A stretch of DNA of 33,418 bases, taken from positions 1-33,418 of the forward strand of contig CAJUDE010000051.1 of NCBI GenBank assembly GCA_910585295.1, given 5' to 3'. The notes below the pieces were generated by a model. That model made no database searches and was not told the origin of the DNA. It saw only the letters and a list, made by a program, of their open reading frames with translations. This document shows positions 22,987 through 30,606 of this stretch, piece by piece. The position numbers were made by a program, and so were the translations under genes. The first letter of the stretch is position 1. Each line of letters starts with the position of its first letter. This stretch comes from an uncultured Lachnospiraceae bacterium. Lineage in GTDB: Bacteria; Bacillota; Clostridia; Lachnospirales; Lachnospiraceae.

Positions 22987-23973
22987 TTAAATTTCTTTGT
23001 TATCAACTGCCAATTGATACATGCCCATGTAATAATATTCATCAAAATTTTCAACTGCATAGAAATTTGGCATATATTCCTCTGGTATTTCTGCCAAGCA
23101 CGTTTCCCTTAATTCTTTTATGATATTGTTATCTATTAAATCGCCGGTCAGGACAATACGGCTTGGGTTAAGGAGTACTATAATGGCAGAGATGGACTTG
23201 CTGATAAATGGGATGCAGGATTGTTTTTCCAGCATTGCAAGCTGTTTTTTACGGCTCATGTCATAGGGAAGGAAACCTGTCATCCCTGCAAAATTATTGG
23301 CTCCTTTGATGATTACTCCTTTATGTATGGTAACTGTCCCAGGCAAAATATGGCTTGGGAAATATGCAAGGGTAATTACTTCATTATCAAAGTCAGTACT
23401 TTTACAGTATCCATACGCTTTATGGTGCATATCGTTTTCAATGGAGGTCTTCAGTCCAAATTTATTTTCTAAATTGGCTTTCAGAGGGATATTTTCAAGT
23501 TCTGTGATATCGCAGTGCTTTATAGTGCCATGTTCTGCTATGCTTGGGGTTCCAACAATAATTTGTGTAATTTTTTGGTGGTTCTCCAAGATGGACGCGA
23601 TAATTTTTTCTACCTGCCCGTAATCAACAATATCATATTGCCTTTTTTCTTGGAAAACAATGTTCCCTGTAGCAGAAAATAGTATTGTTTCCACCATTTT
23701 ATTTCCCTGTTCTACCACAAAATGAATTGCCAGGTAGTATTCATGGCTTTCATTTATCTGGTATAGTACAGACCTTCTCCCAACTTCATTGGATAATTTG
23801 TCTCCTCCTGATACAATGCCCTTTGCTAGCATATTATTGAGTAACGTATTACAGGTGGCTACGCTTAATCCAGTGCCATGGGATACTTGTTGCTTGGTAT
23901 ATTGGTTCCCATCCAGCATAAATCGGTAAATGGATTTGGTATTTTGGCTGCGTATATCTGCAGAACTATTCAT
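22987..23973 (-). CDS. Degenerate ROK-family transcriptional regulator
   Basis: A 328-aa protein with an N-terminal winged helix (about 1-75: SIYRFMLDGNQYTKQQVSHG, then TGLSVATCNTLL) and a C-terminal ROK-like domain. Landmarks are SATGNIVFQEK, a GTPSIAEHG segment, NDMHHKAYGY and GANNFAGMTGF. The zinc motif CxCGxxGCxE of typical ROK repressors is missing, and the sugar-binding residues are altered (HKAYGY region). It may therefore respond to an unusual ligand or none. GAGGAGG precedes the ATG, and a perfect palindrome overlaps its own promoter, so it is probably autoregulated. Confidence 0.88.
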   Translation of the reverse strand: MNSSADIRSQNTKSIYRFMLDGNQYTKQQVSHGTGLSVATCNTLLNNMLAKGIVSGGDKLSNEVGRRSVLYQINESHEYYLAIHFVVEQGNKMVETILFSATGNIVFQEKRQYDIVDYGQVEKIIASILENHQKITQIIVGTPSIAEHGTIKHCDITELENIPLKANLENKFGLKTSIENDMHHKAYGYCKSTDFDNEVITLAYFPSHILPGTVTIHKGVIIKGANNFAGMTGFLPYDMSRKKQLAMLEKQSCIPFISKSISAIIVLLNPSRIVLTGDLIDNNIIKELRETCLAEIPEEYMPNFYAVENFDEYYYMGMYQLAVDNKEI

Positions 23974-23995
23974 GTTAATAATTCCTCCTCATTAA

Positions 23996-24032
23996 GACAA
24001 TACTTATTATAATCATTATAATAAGTATTGTC
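23996..24032. promoter_or_regulatory. 37-bp perfect palindrome, likely ROK operator
   Basis: GACAATACTTATTATAAT (23996-24013), one central base and the exact complement at 24015-24032. It overlaps a near-perfect minus strand promoter: TTGACA (24034-24029), 17 bases, TATAAT (24011-24006). A dimeric repressor bound here would cover both promoter boxes. The adjacent regulator gene is the obvious candidate. Confidence 0.85.
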
Positions 24033-24034
24033 AA
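24006..24034 (-). promoter_or_regulatory. Consensus sigma-A promoter of the ROK regulator
   Basis: TTGACA and TATAAT are both perfect with an optimal 17-base spacer on the minus strand. The -10 lies 33 bases before the ATG at 23973. Full consensus suggests high output when it is not repressed. Confidence 0.85.
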
Positions 24035-24100
24035 TATATAATTTTGTTTAAGTTTTCCTGCCCAGCAAAAAAGGACCCGGTTGCGCCGAATCCCTTTTTA

Positions 24101-24194
24101 TTCCCGCGAGCAATGAGCCAAGCAGCCGCGCTCGCGCGGGTATTTGACTCCCGTGGGCAACGAAACAAACAGCCGCCCTCACGAGGATACTTGA
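24101..24194. repeat. Dispersed GC-rich intergenic repeat, copy B
   Basis: Two half-units stand in tandem. The first, TTCCCGCGAGCAATGAGCCA then AGCAGCCGCGCTCGCGCGGG TATTTG, is followed by the second, CTCCCGTGGGCAACGAAACA then AACAGCCGCCCTCACGAGG. Both match the start block of copies A and C. It lies between the ROK operator and the ybjQ-like gene. Confidence 0.7.
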
Positions 24195-24239
24195 TGGAAG
24201 GCATGTTTGGAAAATCATCCCTGCCGTGCCTTCCATCAA
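24191..24239. terminator. Hairpin downstream of ybjQ-like gene
   Basis: A 13-bp perfect inverted repeat (TTGATGGAAGGCA, 24191-24203; TGCCTTCCATCAA, 24227-24239) with a 23-base loop. It lies 15 bases past the stop codon of the minus strand ybjQ-like gene. There is no clear T run, so it is a weak terminator or a transcript end protector. Confidence 0.5.
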
Positions 24240-24253
24240 ATATATGTTAGGCA

Positions 24254-24568
24254 TTAATTGGTAAATTTCACTGCTGTGCCATAAGCAATGACTTCAGCGG
24301 CTCCCTGCATAATTGCAGAGGAAGCATAACGTACGTTCACTATTGCGTCGGCTCCAAGGGATTCTGCTTCTTCAACCATCCGCTTGCTAGCCAGGGCCCG
24401 TGCCTCATTCATCATTTCATTGTATGCTTTTAGCTCGCCCCCTACGAGTGTCTTAAAGCCTTGGGTAATGTCCCTTCCAATGTTTTTGGACTGGATGGTG
24501 CTTCCTTTCACCAGCCCGAGCATTTCAAGTTCTTTGCCAGAAATGTAATCAGTATTTACTAAGATCAT
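24254..24568 (-). CDS. YbjQ family (UPF0145) protein
   Basis: A 104-aa protein counted from the ATG at 24568; a GTG four codons earlier is possible. It has the YbjQ signature: MILVNTDYISGKE, GLVKGSTIQSKNIGRD, ALASKRMVEEAESLGADAIVNV and a terminal YGTAVKF. The family forms pentameric heavy-metal-binding-like folds, and its role is unknown. The start lies inside the end of the upstream membrane-protein gene, so the pair is translationally coupled. Confidence 0.9.
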   Translation of the reverse strand: MILVNTDYISGKELEMLGLVKGSTIQSKNIGRDITQGFKTLVGGELKAYNEMMNEARALASKRMVEEAESLGADAIVNVRYASSAIMQGAAEVIAYGTAVKFTN

Positions 24569-24770
24569 CTTCTTCACCACTTTCTATTTCCTGTACCCTT
24601 TCGATTAAATTGTAAATTGAAACGCCCATAAGAGCTATCAAAGCCAGAAGGAATATGATTTTTATTGCAGCAGGCACCGGCATAATGGTCCATAGGAAAA
24701 AATAAGCCATCAAAGCCATTAGGACTACTATGGTAATAAATATCGGTGCAAGTAATTTTGTGCTTTTCAT
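24549..24770 (-). CDS. Small two-helix membrane protein
   Basis: A 73-aa protein. The ATG at 24770 follows GAGGG six bases upstream; an earlier in-frame ATG at 24791 lacks a ribosome site. There are two membrane helices (about 7-30 and 35-57) and an acidic cytosolic tail, EIESGEEDDLSKY. It overlaps the ybjQ-like gene by 20 bases. The pairing suggests the two products cooperate, with this one as a membrane anchor; that is inference. Confidence 0.75.
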   Translation of the reverse strand: MKSTKLLAPIFITIVVLMALMAYFFLWTIMPVPAAIKIIFLLALIALMGVSIYNLIERVQEIESGEEDDLSKY

Positions 24771-24898
24771 AATCTGCCCTCTTCTATGCATATTGTTATG
24801 GGATACAGTCCTATTATATTACTTGTATGGATAAATATCAATGTATTTTCCTGCCTAAATTTAATTCATCGGCATATCGCAGCTAAAATGAAGCATAT

Positions 24899-25537
24899 TT
24901 ATCTGGATGCAATCAATTTGAATATGGGGTTGCCCATCGCGGAAAAACGTTCCTCATATTCAGTCATAATATTTCCCTTATTCATAACATGGTCTTGGTG
25001 GAGGTCGCGGGTATGCCCGTTTAACTTCCATCCAGCTTCCTTTACTTCTTCCAAAGAGAAATCAAATAAATCTTGGTTATCTGTCTTAAATTCCACATGC
25101 CCTTCTTGTTGGAGGATGGCATGGTAACGGGAAAAGAATTGGCGGGAGGTCAGGCGGCGTTTGGCATGCCTGTCTTTTGGCCATGGGTCGGAAAAATTCA
25201 AATAAATTTTCCCAACTTCCCCTTTCTGAAAAATATTAGTGATAGATTCGGCGTCCATTCGGATAAACCGGATGTTTTCCAGAGGTTCTTCTTCCATTTT
25301 CTGAAGGGCGCGCAGCAGCACACTGGAATATTTTTCAATACCTATATAATTTATCAAAGGATTTTCTTTTGCCAAGGCCATAAGGAACCTGCCTTTGCCC
25401 ATGCCAATTTCTATATGGATTGGGTGATTGTTCCCAAAAACCTGACGCCAGTTTCCTTTTATTTTTTCCGGTTCCTGGATGCACCAATGGTTTTTGGCAA
25501 TGGCTTCCCTGGAGCCAGGTATGTTCCGTAGTCTCAT
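24899..25537 (-). CDS. trmB: tRNA (guanine-N7-)-methyltransferase
   Basis: A 212-aa enzyme that makes m7G46 in tRNA. The ATG at 25537 follows GGAGG; a GTG four codons earlier overlaps that site. The motifs are HIEIGMGKGRFL (SAM motif I), YIGIEKYSSV, RMDAESI, the family signature NFSDPWPKDRHAKRRLT, FKTDNQDLFDFS and the C-terminal TEYEERF. Length is normal (about 210 aa). It is divergent from dacF, with overlapping promoters. Confidence 0.97.
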   Translation of the reverse strand: MRLRNIPGSREAIAKNHWCIQEPEKIKGNWRQVFGNNHPIHIEIGMGKGRFLMALAKENPLINYIGIEKYSSVLLRALQKMEEEPLENIRFIRMDAESITNIFQKGEVGKIYLNFSDPWPKDRHAKRRLTSRQFFSRYHAILQQEGHVEFKTDNQDLFDFSLEEVKEAGWKLNGHTRDLHQDHVMNKGNIMTEYEERFSAMGNPIFKLIASR

Positions 25538-25587
25538 AAATACCTCCACAGATAGTTATAATAATGTCCGGCGATACTATACAAGCG

Positions 25588-25634
25588 ATTATACCATACC
25601 AAAAGTTGCAACACAACTGCTGATATGGTATACT
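25588..25634. promoter_or_regulatory. Symmetric divergent promoter region trmB/dacF
   Basis: Plus strand: TTGCAA (25606-25611), 17 bases, TATACT (25629-25634), for the carboxypeptidase. Minus strand: TTGTGT (25616-25611), 17 bases, TATAAT (25593-25588), for trmB. The two -35 boxes touch at 25611. Around that base the DNA is symmetric: TATACCATA/TATGGTATA (25590-25598, 25624-25632) and AGTTG/CAACT (25604-25608, 25614-25618). Confidence 0.65.
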
Positions 25635-25744
25635 ATATAGAAATTGTAACAAAATTGTAAAACAAATGATATAATTAGCAAAGGGCGCTGAGAGGGCTAG
25701 GAAGCCCCGTGAGGTATGGAAAAAGGACTTAAGGAGAAATCTTT

Positions 25745-27112
25745 ATGAAAAACAAAATCAAATGGATGGGCCTAGTATTGGCGGCAATCTGCTTTTTTCA
25801 GGTAAGCGTTATGCCAGTCCAGGCAGAGGAATACTGGCCGGAAGGCCCGCAAGTTGCAGGGGAGTCAGCAATTGTTATGGAGGCATCCACAGGGACAGTT
25901 TTGTACGAAAAGAATTCACATCTACAGTCATATCCTGCAAGCATTACAAAAATTATGACCAGCCTTTTGGCGGTGGAAAACTGCAACTTGGATGAAAAAG
26001 TGACATTTTCAAAAAATTCTGTCTATCAGACGGAGGGTTCTGGGATTTCCAGGGATGTGGACGAAGTTATGACCATGGAGGAATGCCTGTATGGGCTGAT
26101 GCTGGAATCCGCCAATGAATGTGGGTATGCGATTGCAGAGCATGTGGGGGAAGATTATGAAGATTTTATTCAAATGATGAATAAAAAAGCCAAAAAACTC
26201 GGGTGTAAGGATACCCATTTTAACAACCCCCATGGGCTTCCAGATGAAGACCATTGGACATGCGCCTATGATATGGCGTTGATTTCCAAGGAAGCTTTGA
26301 ATAATGATGTTTTCCGTATGATAGTGAATACGAAGCGCCATACCATCCCGCCGACAAATAAGCATGAGGAGCAGACATATCTTGTAAACCACCACAAAAT
26401 GCTGACCAATTATCAGGGGGATACCAGGTATTTATATGATTACTGCATTGGCGGCAAAACTGGGTATACAAGCGTAGCCGGCAGCACATTGGCTACATTT
26501 GCAGAAAAAGATGGGATGACTTTAATCTGTGTGGTAATGAAAGAGCAGTCCCCAAACCATTACCTGGACACGAGGGCGCTTTTTGATTATTGTTTTGAGA
26601 ATTTCCAGTTATGGAATGTGGCGGAAAATGAGAAAAATTATACTCAAAATATAAAAGAGAATAAAATATTTAAAAATGAAGAGTCATTTGTAGGGTTAAA
26701 TAAAGATGGGCATATTGTACTTCCAAAAGCAGCAGTATTTGCAGACGCTGTCCCTAAGATTGTGGAAATTAATGATTCCAAGGATGTGATAGGGAATATC
26801 CAATACACATATGCGGGACGTAAGGTAGGTGGGGCAGACATTGAGATAACTGGTGCGAAAGTATCAGAATTTAAGTTCCAGAAGGCAGAAAAAAAGGAGA
26901 AACAAGAGGATAAGAAAGAGAAAGTTGTCAAAATTAATGTAAAATATATTTTTTTGGGCGTTTTGGCAGTGCTTCTTTTCATTGGGGTTGGTTTTGGAAT
27001 TTATAAGTTTGTTGATAATTTCTATTTAATTAAATATAAGCTGGAATGCAAAAAGCAGCAAAAGATGAGTTTTAAGGAAATAAAATTTAAGAGGAGGAAG
27101 CACCGGAAATAG
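25745..27112 (+). CDS. D-alanyl-D-alanine carboxypeptidase (DacF/PBP5 type)
   Basis: A 455-aa serine DD-peptidase that trims the fifth D-Ala from peptidoglycan stems. A signal peptide (1-27, ending VQAEE) is followed by the penicillin-binding triad: SITKIMTS (SxxK), SANECG (SxN) and GGKTGYTS (KTG). After the catalytic domain comes a PBP5-type C-terminal region, a Lys/Glu-rich stretch, a clear membrane helix (YIFLGVLAVLLFIGVGFG) and a very basic cytosolic tail ending KRRKHRK. Most family members end in an amphipathic anchor; a full membrane helix with a 35-residue tail is less common. Confidence 0.93.
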   Translation: MKNKIKWMGLVLAAICFFQVSVMPVQAEEYWPEGPQVAGESAIVMEASTGTVLYEKNSHLQSYPASITKIMTSLLAVENCNLDEKVTFSKNSVYQTEGSGISRDVDEVMTMEECLYGLMLESANECGYAIAEHVGEDYEDFIQMMNKKAKKLGCKDTHFNNPHGLPDEDHWTCAYDMALISKEALNNDVFRMIVNTKRHTIPPTNKHEEQTYLVNHHKMLTNYQGDTRYLYDYCIGGKTGYTSVAGSTLATFAEKDGMTLICVVMKEQSPNHYLDTRALFDYCFENFQLWNVAENEKNYTQNIKENKIFKNEESFVGLNKDGHIVLPKAAVFADAVPKIVEINDSKDVIGNIQYTYAGRKVGGADIEITGAKVSEFKFQKAEKKEKQEDKKEKVVKINVKYIFLGVLAVLLFIGVGFGIYKFVDNFYLIKYKLECKKQQKMSFKEIKFKRRKHRK

Positions 27113-27115
27113 ATG

Positions 27116-27155
27116 GGAAAGGGACCTTAGGCATGGGGTTCCTTTTCATTTTATT
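27116..27155 (+). terminator. Terminator after the carboxypeptidase gene
   Basis: AAAGGGACC (27118-27126) pairs with GGTTCCTTT (27137-27145, one G-U pair), followed by TCATTTTATT. It lies six bases after the stop codon. Confidence 0.65.
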
Positions 27156-27203
27156 CATAATTGACATGGAAACTGGATAAGAATATAATGAAATTGCATG
27201 TTT

Positions 27204-27372
27204 ATTCCCGTGAGCAGCGAGCCAGGCAGCCGCGCCCATGCGGAAATTTGGCGCTTGCCGCGAGGGTAAAAGCCTTGTGGGTTAAATTACCCCGCCCCTT
27301 GGGGCCAAAAGAACAAGCCAGGCCATGCCCCGTAGCTTGCTGCGGGGTATTTGACTTCCGTGAACAGCAAGG
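27204..27372. repeat. Dispersed GC-rich intergenic repeat, copy C
   Basis: The element starts ATTCCCGTGAGCAGCGAGCC, runs through GCAGCCGCGCCCATGCGG and GCCGCGAGGGTAAAAG, then CCCCGCCCC, and ends GCTTGCTGCGGGGTATTTGA. It is followed by CTTCCGTGAACAGCAAGGC, the start of a second unit. It occupies most of the 335-base gap between the carboxypeptidase and the next gene. No promoter is obvious in the rest of the gap. Confidence 0.75.
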
Positions 27373-27447
27373 CTTGGCTATGCTTTCAAATTCAGGCTTT
27401 TGAAACTAGCTGCCTGAATTGCGAAAAGCAAATAACAATATTTAGGG

Positions 27448-28659
27448 ATGGACGAGATGGATAAAGAATGTGGAGTGTATCAGATCCAGGAAATAAATCT
27501 GGCAGCAGGATATGGAGCAGAGAAAATTTTACAAAGAATTGCCGAGTCTTCTTTACGGGAAAAATTACTGCTGCGCAGTAATAAATTTCTCGAACAAGGC
27601 TGGTATAAAGAGAATTTGGTAAATTTTTTGGAATTTTTTTCTCCGAAGGACGGGCTTGCTGAAACAGTCAAATCTTTGGAAAATTTATTTGTTCAGGATT
27701 TTGGGCTGGGGGAGGGCCAGGAAGGGATAGAAGCAGTTCAGGAAGAACAGAACCCTCAGGGAGAGCTGTTAGAAGACGGTCAAAAGGGGCAGGAAGCCCA
27801 AATAGGGGAAAAGTCCCAGGAGGGGCAAGAAGCCCAAGTGGAGGCAGGAGAGGCTCAACTAGGGGAAGAAGCCCAAGTAGGGGAAGGGTTTCAGGAGAAG
27901 CAGGAAGCCCAAGAGAGGGAATACCAGAAGGGGCAGGAAGCCCAAATTGAGGATGAAGCGAAGAAGGGACAAGAAACCCGAGTGGGGGAAGTCCAGGAGG
28001 GACAAGAAGCCCCAAAAGAGCCAAATGGGGTTTGGGGGGAGAAAGAAGAAGAACAGGAAGATTACAGGGTTATCTTATATAAAAAACAGCAAGAGGGGTG
28101 GGAGGAAAAAAGAATCAATCCCAGGATTTATCTGAAAATTATCAATCCGCCTTATTTAGTGCCTTTTGAGTTGGAATTGATACCGTTTGAGGGGGACACG
28201 ATTCCGTTAAAAGAGAATATACTGGAAAGTGATTTGTTTGAAGAAACTTTTTCTTACTGTATGTTTTCCTCAGAGGAATATTTGTCCAGGAGTTTTTATA
28301 AAATATTAGATGAATTGGAATTAATCCAACATATGTCCTGGTATAAGGAATGTTATGATTTGCTTGTCAGCGAGGTTTTGGAAGGCAAAAAAGCATCGCG
28401 GAGTTTTGGAAGGCTCTATTTGGATAACGCCATCCCTGCGTTGTCTGGACGTTTAGAGATTATTGACAGCTTTCAAGATTATCCTTATATGCAAAAAAGA
28501 TGGGAAAACTTGGGAAAGCGTGCAGAAGGGGAATATCCAGAATGGAGCCAGGTAATTGGCCTTTTGGTTAAATTTTTTACGCCGATTTGCGATGTGGTCT
28601 CAAGGGGTGAAATATTTATCGGGGACTGGCTGCCACAGTTTGGCAGGTATTTAGATTAA
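27448..28659 (+). CDS. Unknown protein with central GQEAQ repeats
   Basis: A 403-aa protein of unknown function. A helical N-terminal part (1-88) and a C-terminal domain (about 205-403, rich in Trp, Tyr and Glu, with RVILYKKQQEGWEEK and FGRLYLDNAIPALSGRLE) flank a low-complexity region of about 110 residues. That region is built of loose GQEAQ/GEEAQ repeats, mainly Gly, Gln, Glu and Ala. There is no signal peptide or membrane helix. The ribosome site is weak (TTTAGGG) and an alternative ATG is at 27457. The next gene follows by 18 bases, so it probably shares a transcript with the amino-acid symporter. Confidence 0.75.
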   Translation: MDEMDKECGVYQIQEINLAAGYGAEKILQRIAESSLREKLLLRSNKFLEQGWYKENLVNFLEFFSPKDGLAETVKSLENLFVQDFGLGEGQEGIEAVQEEQNPQGELLEDGQKGQEAQIGEKSQEGQEAQVEAGEAQLGEEAQVGEGFQEKQEAQEREYQKGQEAQIEDEAKKGQETRVGEVQEGQEAPKEPNGVWGEKEEEQEDYRVILYKKQQEGWEEKRINPRIYLKIINPPYLVPFELELIPFEGDTIPLKENILESDLFEETFSYCMFSSEEYLSRSFYKILDELELIQHMSWYKECYDLLVSEVLEGKKASRSFGRLYLDNAIPALSGRLEIIDSFQDYPYMQKRWENLGKRAEGEYPEWSQVIGLLVKFFTPICDVVSRGEIFIGDWLPQFGRYLD

Positions 28660-28677
28660 AGGAAAAGGAGTGGGTTT

Positions 28678-30081
28678 ATGGATGTGAATGCAATATTAAA
28701 AACAGTGGACGATTTGGTTTGGGGCATCCCGTTAATTGTGTTGATCCTTACCGTGGGCATATTTTTAACAATCCGCTTGTATGGGCTGCAGATACGGCGC
28801 CTTCCATTGGCAATCCGCAATCTGGTATCGAATGACACGTCAGGGGAAGAAGGGGAGGTATCTGGATTCGGGGCGCTTTGCACGGCTTTGTCCGCCACGA
28901 TTGGGACAGGGAATATCGTTGGCGTTGCCACTGCAATCGTTGCAGGCGGGCCTGGGGCATTATTTTGGATGGTAGTGGCCGCTGTCTTGGGTACGGTGAC
29001 AAAATATGCAGAATGTTTGCTGGCGATAAAATACCGTGTGGTTGCAGAGGATGGGCATATTGTTGGCGGGCCTTTTTATTACATAGAGCGGGGAATGGGG
29101 AAAAACTGGAGATGGCTTGGGAAGCTGTTTGCCTTTTTTGGCGTAGGCGCGGGGCTTCTTGGTATTGGGACATTTACCCAAATAAACGGGATTACCAGTG
29201 CAGTCAACAGCTTTTTTGACCCAAATAACCAGTGGGGCGTACTGCTATTTGGAAAGAAATATTCTTGGACAGTCATTCTTGCCGGAATTATCCTGACAGC
29301 CTGCGTGGCGCTTGTGCTGATAGGCGGTTTGCAGAGGATCTCTGGCGTTGCCCAGGTATTGGTGCCGTTTATGGCGGCTACTTATATTACGGCTGCTGTT
29401 TTAAGCCTTGTGTTCCATTATAAGGAAATCCCAGCGGCTTTTGCCACCATTGTACAAAGCGCCTTTGGGCTGCGGGCTGCAGCAGGCGGCGCTTTGGGGG
29501 CTATGATGGTTGCCATGCAAAAAGGCGTTGCCAGGGGTATTTTTTCTAATGAGGCAGGGCTTGGTAGCGCGCCTATCGCCGCAGCGGCAGTGCAGACAGA
29601 CGAGCCGGCGTCACAAGGGCTTGTGTCTATGTTAGGCACAGTGATAGATACGGTTATTATCTGTACCATGACTGGGCTTACCATTGTAATTACCGGCACC
29701 TGGGACATTGGGCTGGATGGGGTGGATGTAACCACAAAGGCATTCCAGATAGGGCTTCCCTTTGAGCCTGCGGTATCTTCTTTTATTCTTATGGTCTGCC
29801 TGGTATGTTTTGCATTCACAACAATCCTTGGATGGGATTATTACAGCGAGAAATGCTTGGAATACCTTACTAATGGAAACCAGAAGGCAGTGAAGGCCTA
29901 CCGCTGGATTTATATCCTATGCGTTTTTATTGGGCCATTTATGACTGTTTCTGCAGTCTGGACGATTGCAGATATTTTCAACGGGCTTATGGCAATCCCG
30001 AATCTAATTGCGATTATTGCCTTAAGCGGCGTGGTTGCGGCAGAGACCAGGCAGTACTTAAAAAAAGTGGACGGGAAGTAA
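28678..30081 (+). CDS. Alanine/glycine:cation symporter (AGCS family)
   Basis: A 467-aa integral membrane transporter with about 11 hydrophobic segments. It imports alanine, glycine or glutamine with sodium or protons. The family signature GTGNIVGVATAIVAGGPGAL is at about 79-98, followed by FWMVVAAVLGTVTKYAE. NEAGLGSAPIAAAA lies near residue 290, another AGCS hallmark. AAGGAG precedes the ATG. It converges with spmB, with no gap between the two coding ends, so read-through would be antisense to spmB. Confidence 0.95.
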   Translation: MDVNAILKTVDDLVWGIPLIVLILTVGIFLTIRLYGLQIRRLPLAIRNLVSNDTSGEEGEVSGFGALCTALSATIGTGNIVGVATAIVAGGPGALFWMVVAAVLGTVTKYAECLLAIKYRVVAEDGHIVGGPFYYIERGMGKNWRWLGKLFAFFGVGAGLLGIGTFTQINGITSAVNSFFDPNNQWGVLLFGKKYSWTVILAGIILTACVALVLIGGLQRISGVAQVLVPFMAATYITAAVLSLVFHYKEIPAAFATIVQSAFGLRAAAGGALGAMMVAMQKGVARGIFSNEAGLGSAPIAAAAVQTDEPASQGLVSMLGTVIDTVIICTMTGLTIVITGTWDIGLDGVDVTTKAFQIGLPFEPAVSSFILMVCLVCFAFTTILGWDYYSEKCLEYLTNGNQKAVKAYRWIYILCVFIGPFMTVSAVWTIADIFNGLMAIPNLIAIIALSGVVAAETRQYLKKVDGK

Positions 30082-30606
30082 TTACAAAAACTGGGCAAGG
30101 ATTACGCTTGCAATTGTCCCAATTAAAGTGGTGAATAATGCGCCTGCCAAGGTGTAACGGGTTTTTTGTACTTTGGCAGTCATAAAATAAATACTCATGG
30201 TATAAAAAATGGTTTCTGTACAGCTCATCATGATAGAGGTGATGGTCCCAAAGTAGGAATCCGGCCCGTATGCTTTGAAAATATCCAGGACCAACCCTGT
30301 GGCAGCGGAAGAGGAAAACATTTTTACAATGGAAACAGGCACAAGCTCTGCTGGAAAATGCAGCGGCTCCGTAATAACGCCAAGGGCAGAGGAGAGCAAA
30401 TCCAAAAAGCCTGAAGCGCGCAGGATGCCTACGCCAACCATTAGGCCAATTAAGGTCGGCATAATCCCAATCACTGTCTGGAACCCGTCTTTTGCGCCTT
30501 TGATAAAATCATCATATACATTGTGGCGGCTTAAAAGCCCATACCCTACAATTGAAAAAATAAGCAGAGGGATCATGGCGTCTGATAAAAAAAGGAGAAT
30601 TTTCAT
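30082..30606 (-). CDS. spmB: Spore maturation protein B
   Basis: A 174-aa membrane protein with four or five hydrophobic segments and the nucleoside-recognition (Gate) domain. Recognisable stretches are GAKDGFQTVIGIMPTLIG, FPAELVPVSIVK and SYFGTITSIMMSCTETIFYT (shown in part). With SpmA it is needed for proper spore-core dehydration in Bacillus and Clostridium. The start codon shares one base with the spmA stop codon, so the pair is one operon. It supports a spore-forming host. Confidence 0.95.
   Translation of the reverse strand: MKILLFLSDAMIPLLIFSIVGYGLLSRHNVYDDFIKGAKDGFQTVIGIMPTLIGLMVGVGILRASGFLDLLSSALGVITEPLHFPAELVPVSIVKMFSSSAATGLVLDIFKAYGPDSYFGTITSIMMSCTETIFYTMSIYFMTAKVQKTRYTLAGALFTTLIGTIASVILAQFL

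Noticed and set aside
22806..23123. Open frames inside the GC-rich repeats (also 24044-24250 and 27161-27403)
   Set aside because: They have no ribosome sites and their translations match one another only because they read the same DNA repeat (for example RGYLAYAARVK and CGNLALAARVK).
25680..25720. CGCTGAGAGGG sequence resembling part of a TPP riboswitch
   Set aside because: The second conserved half (ACCTGATCTGGATAATGCC-like) is missing and the downstream gene is a carboxypeptidase, not a thiamine gene.
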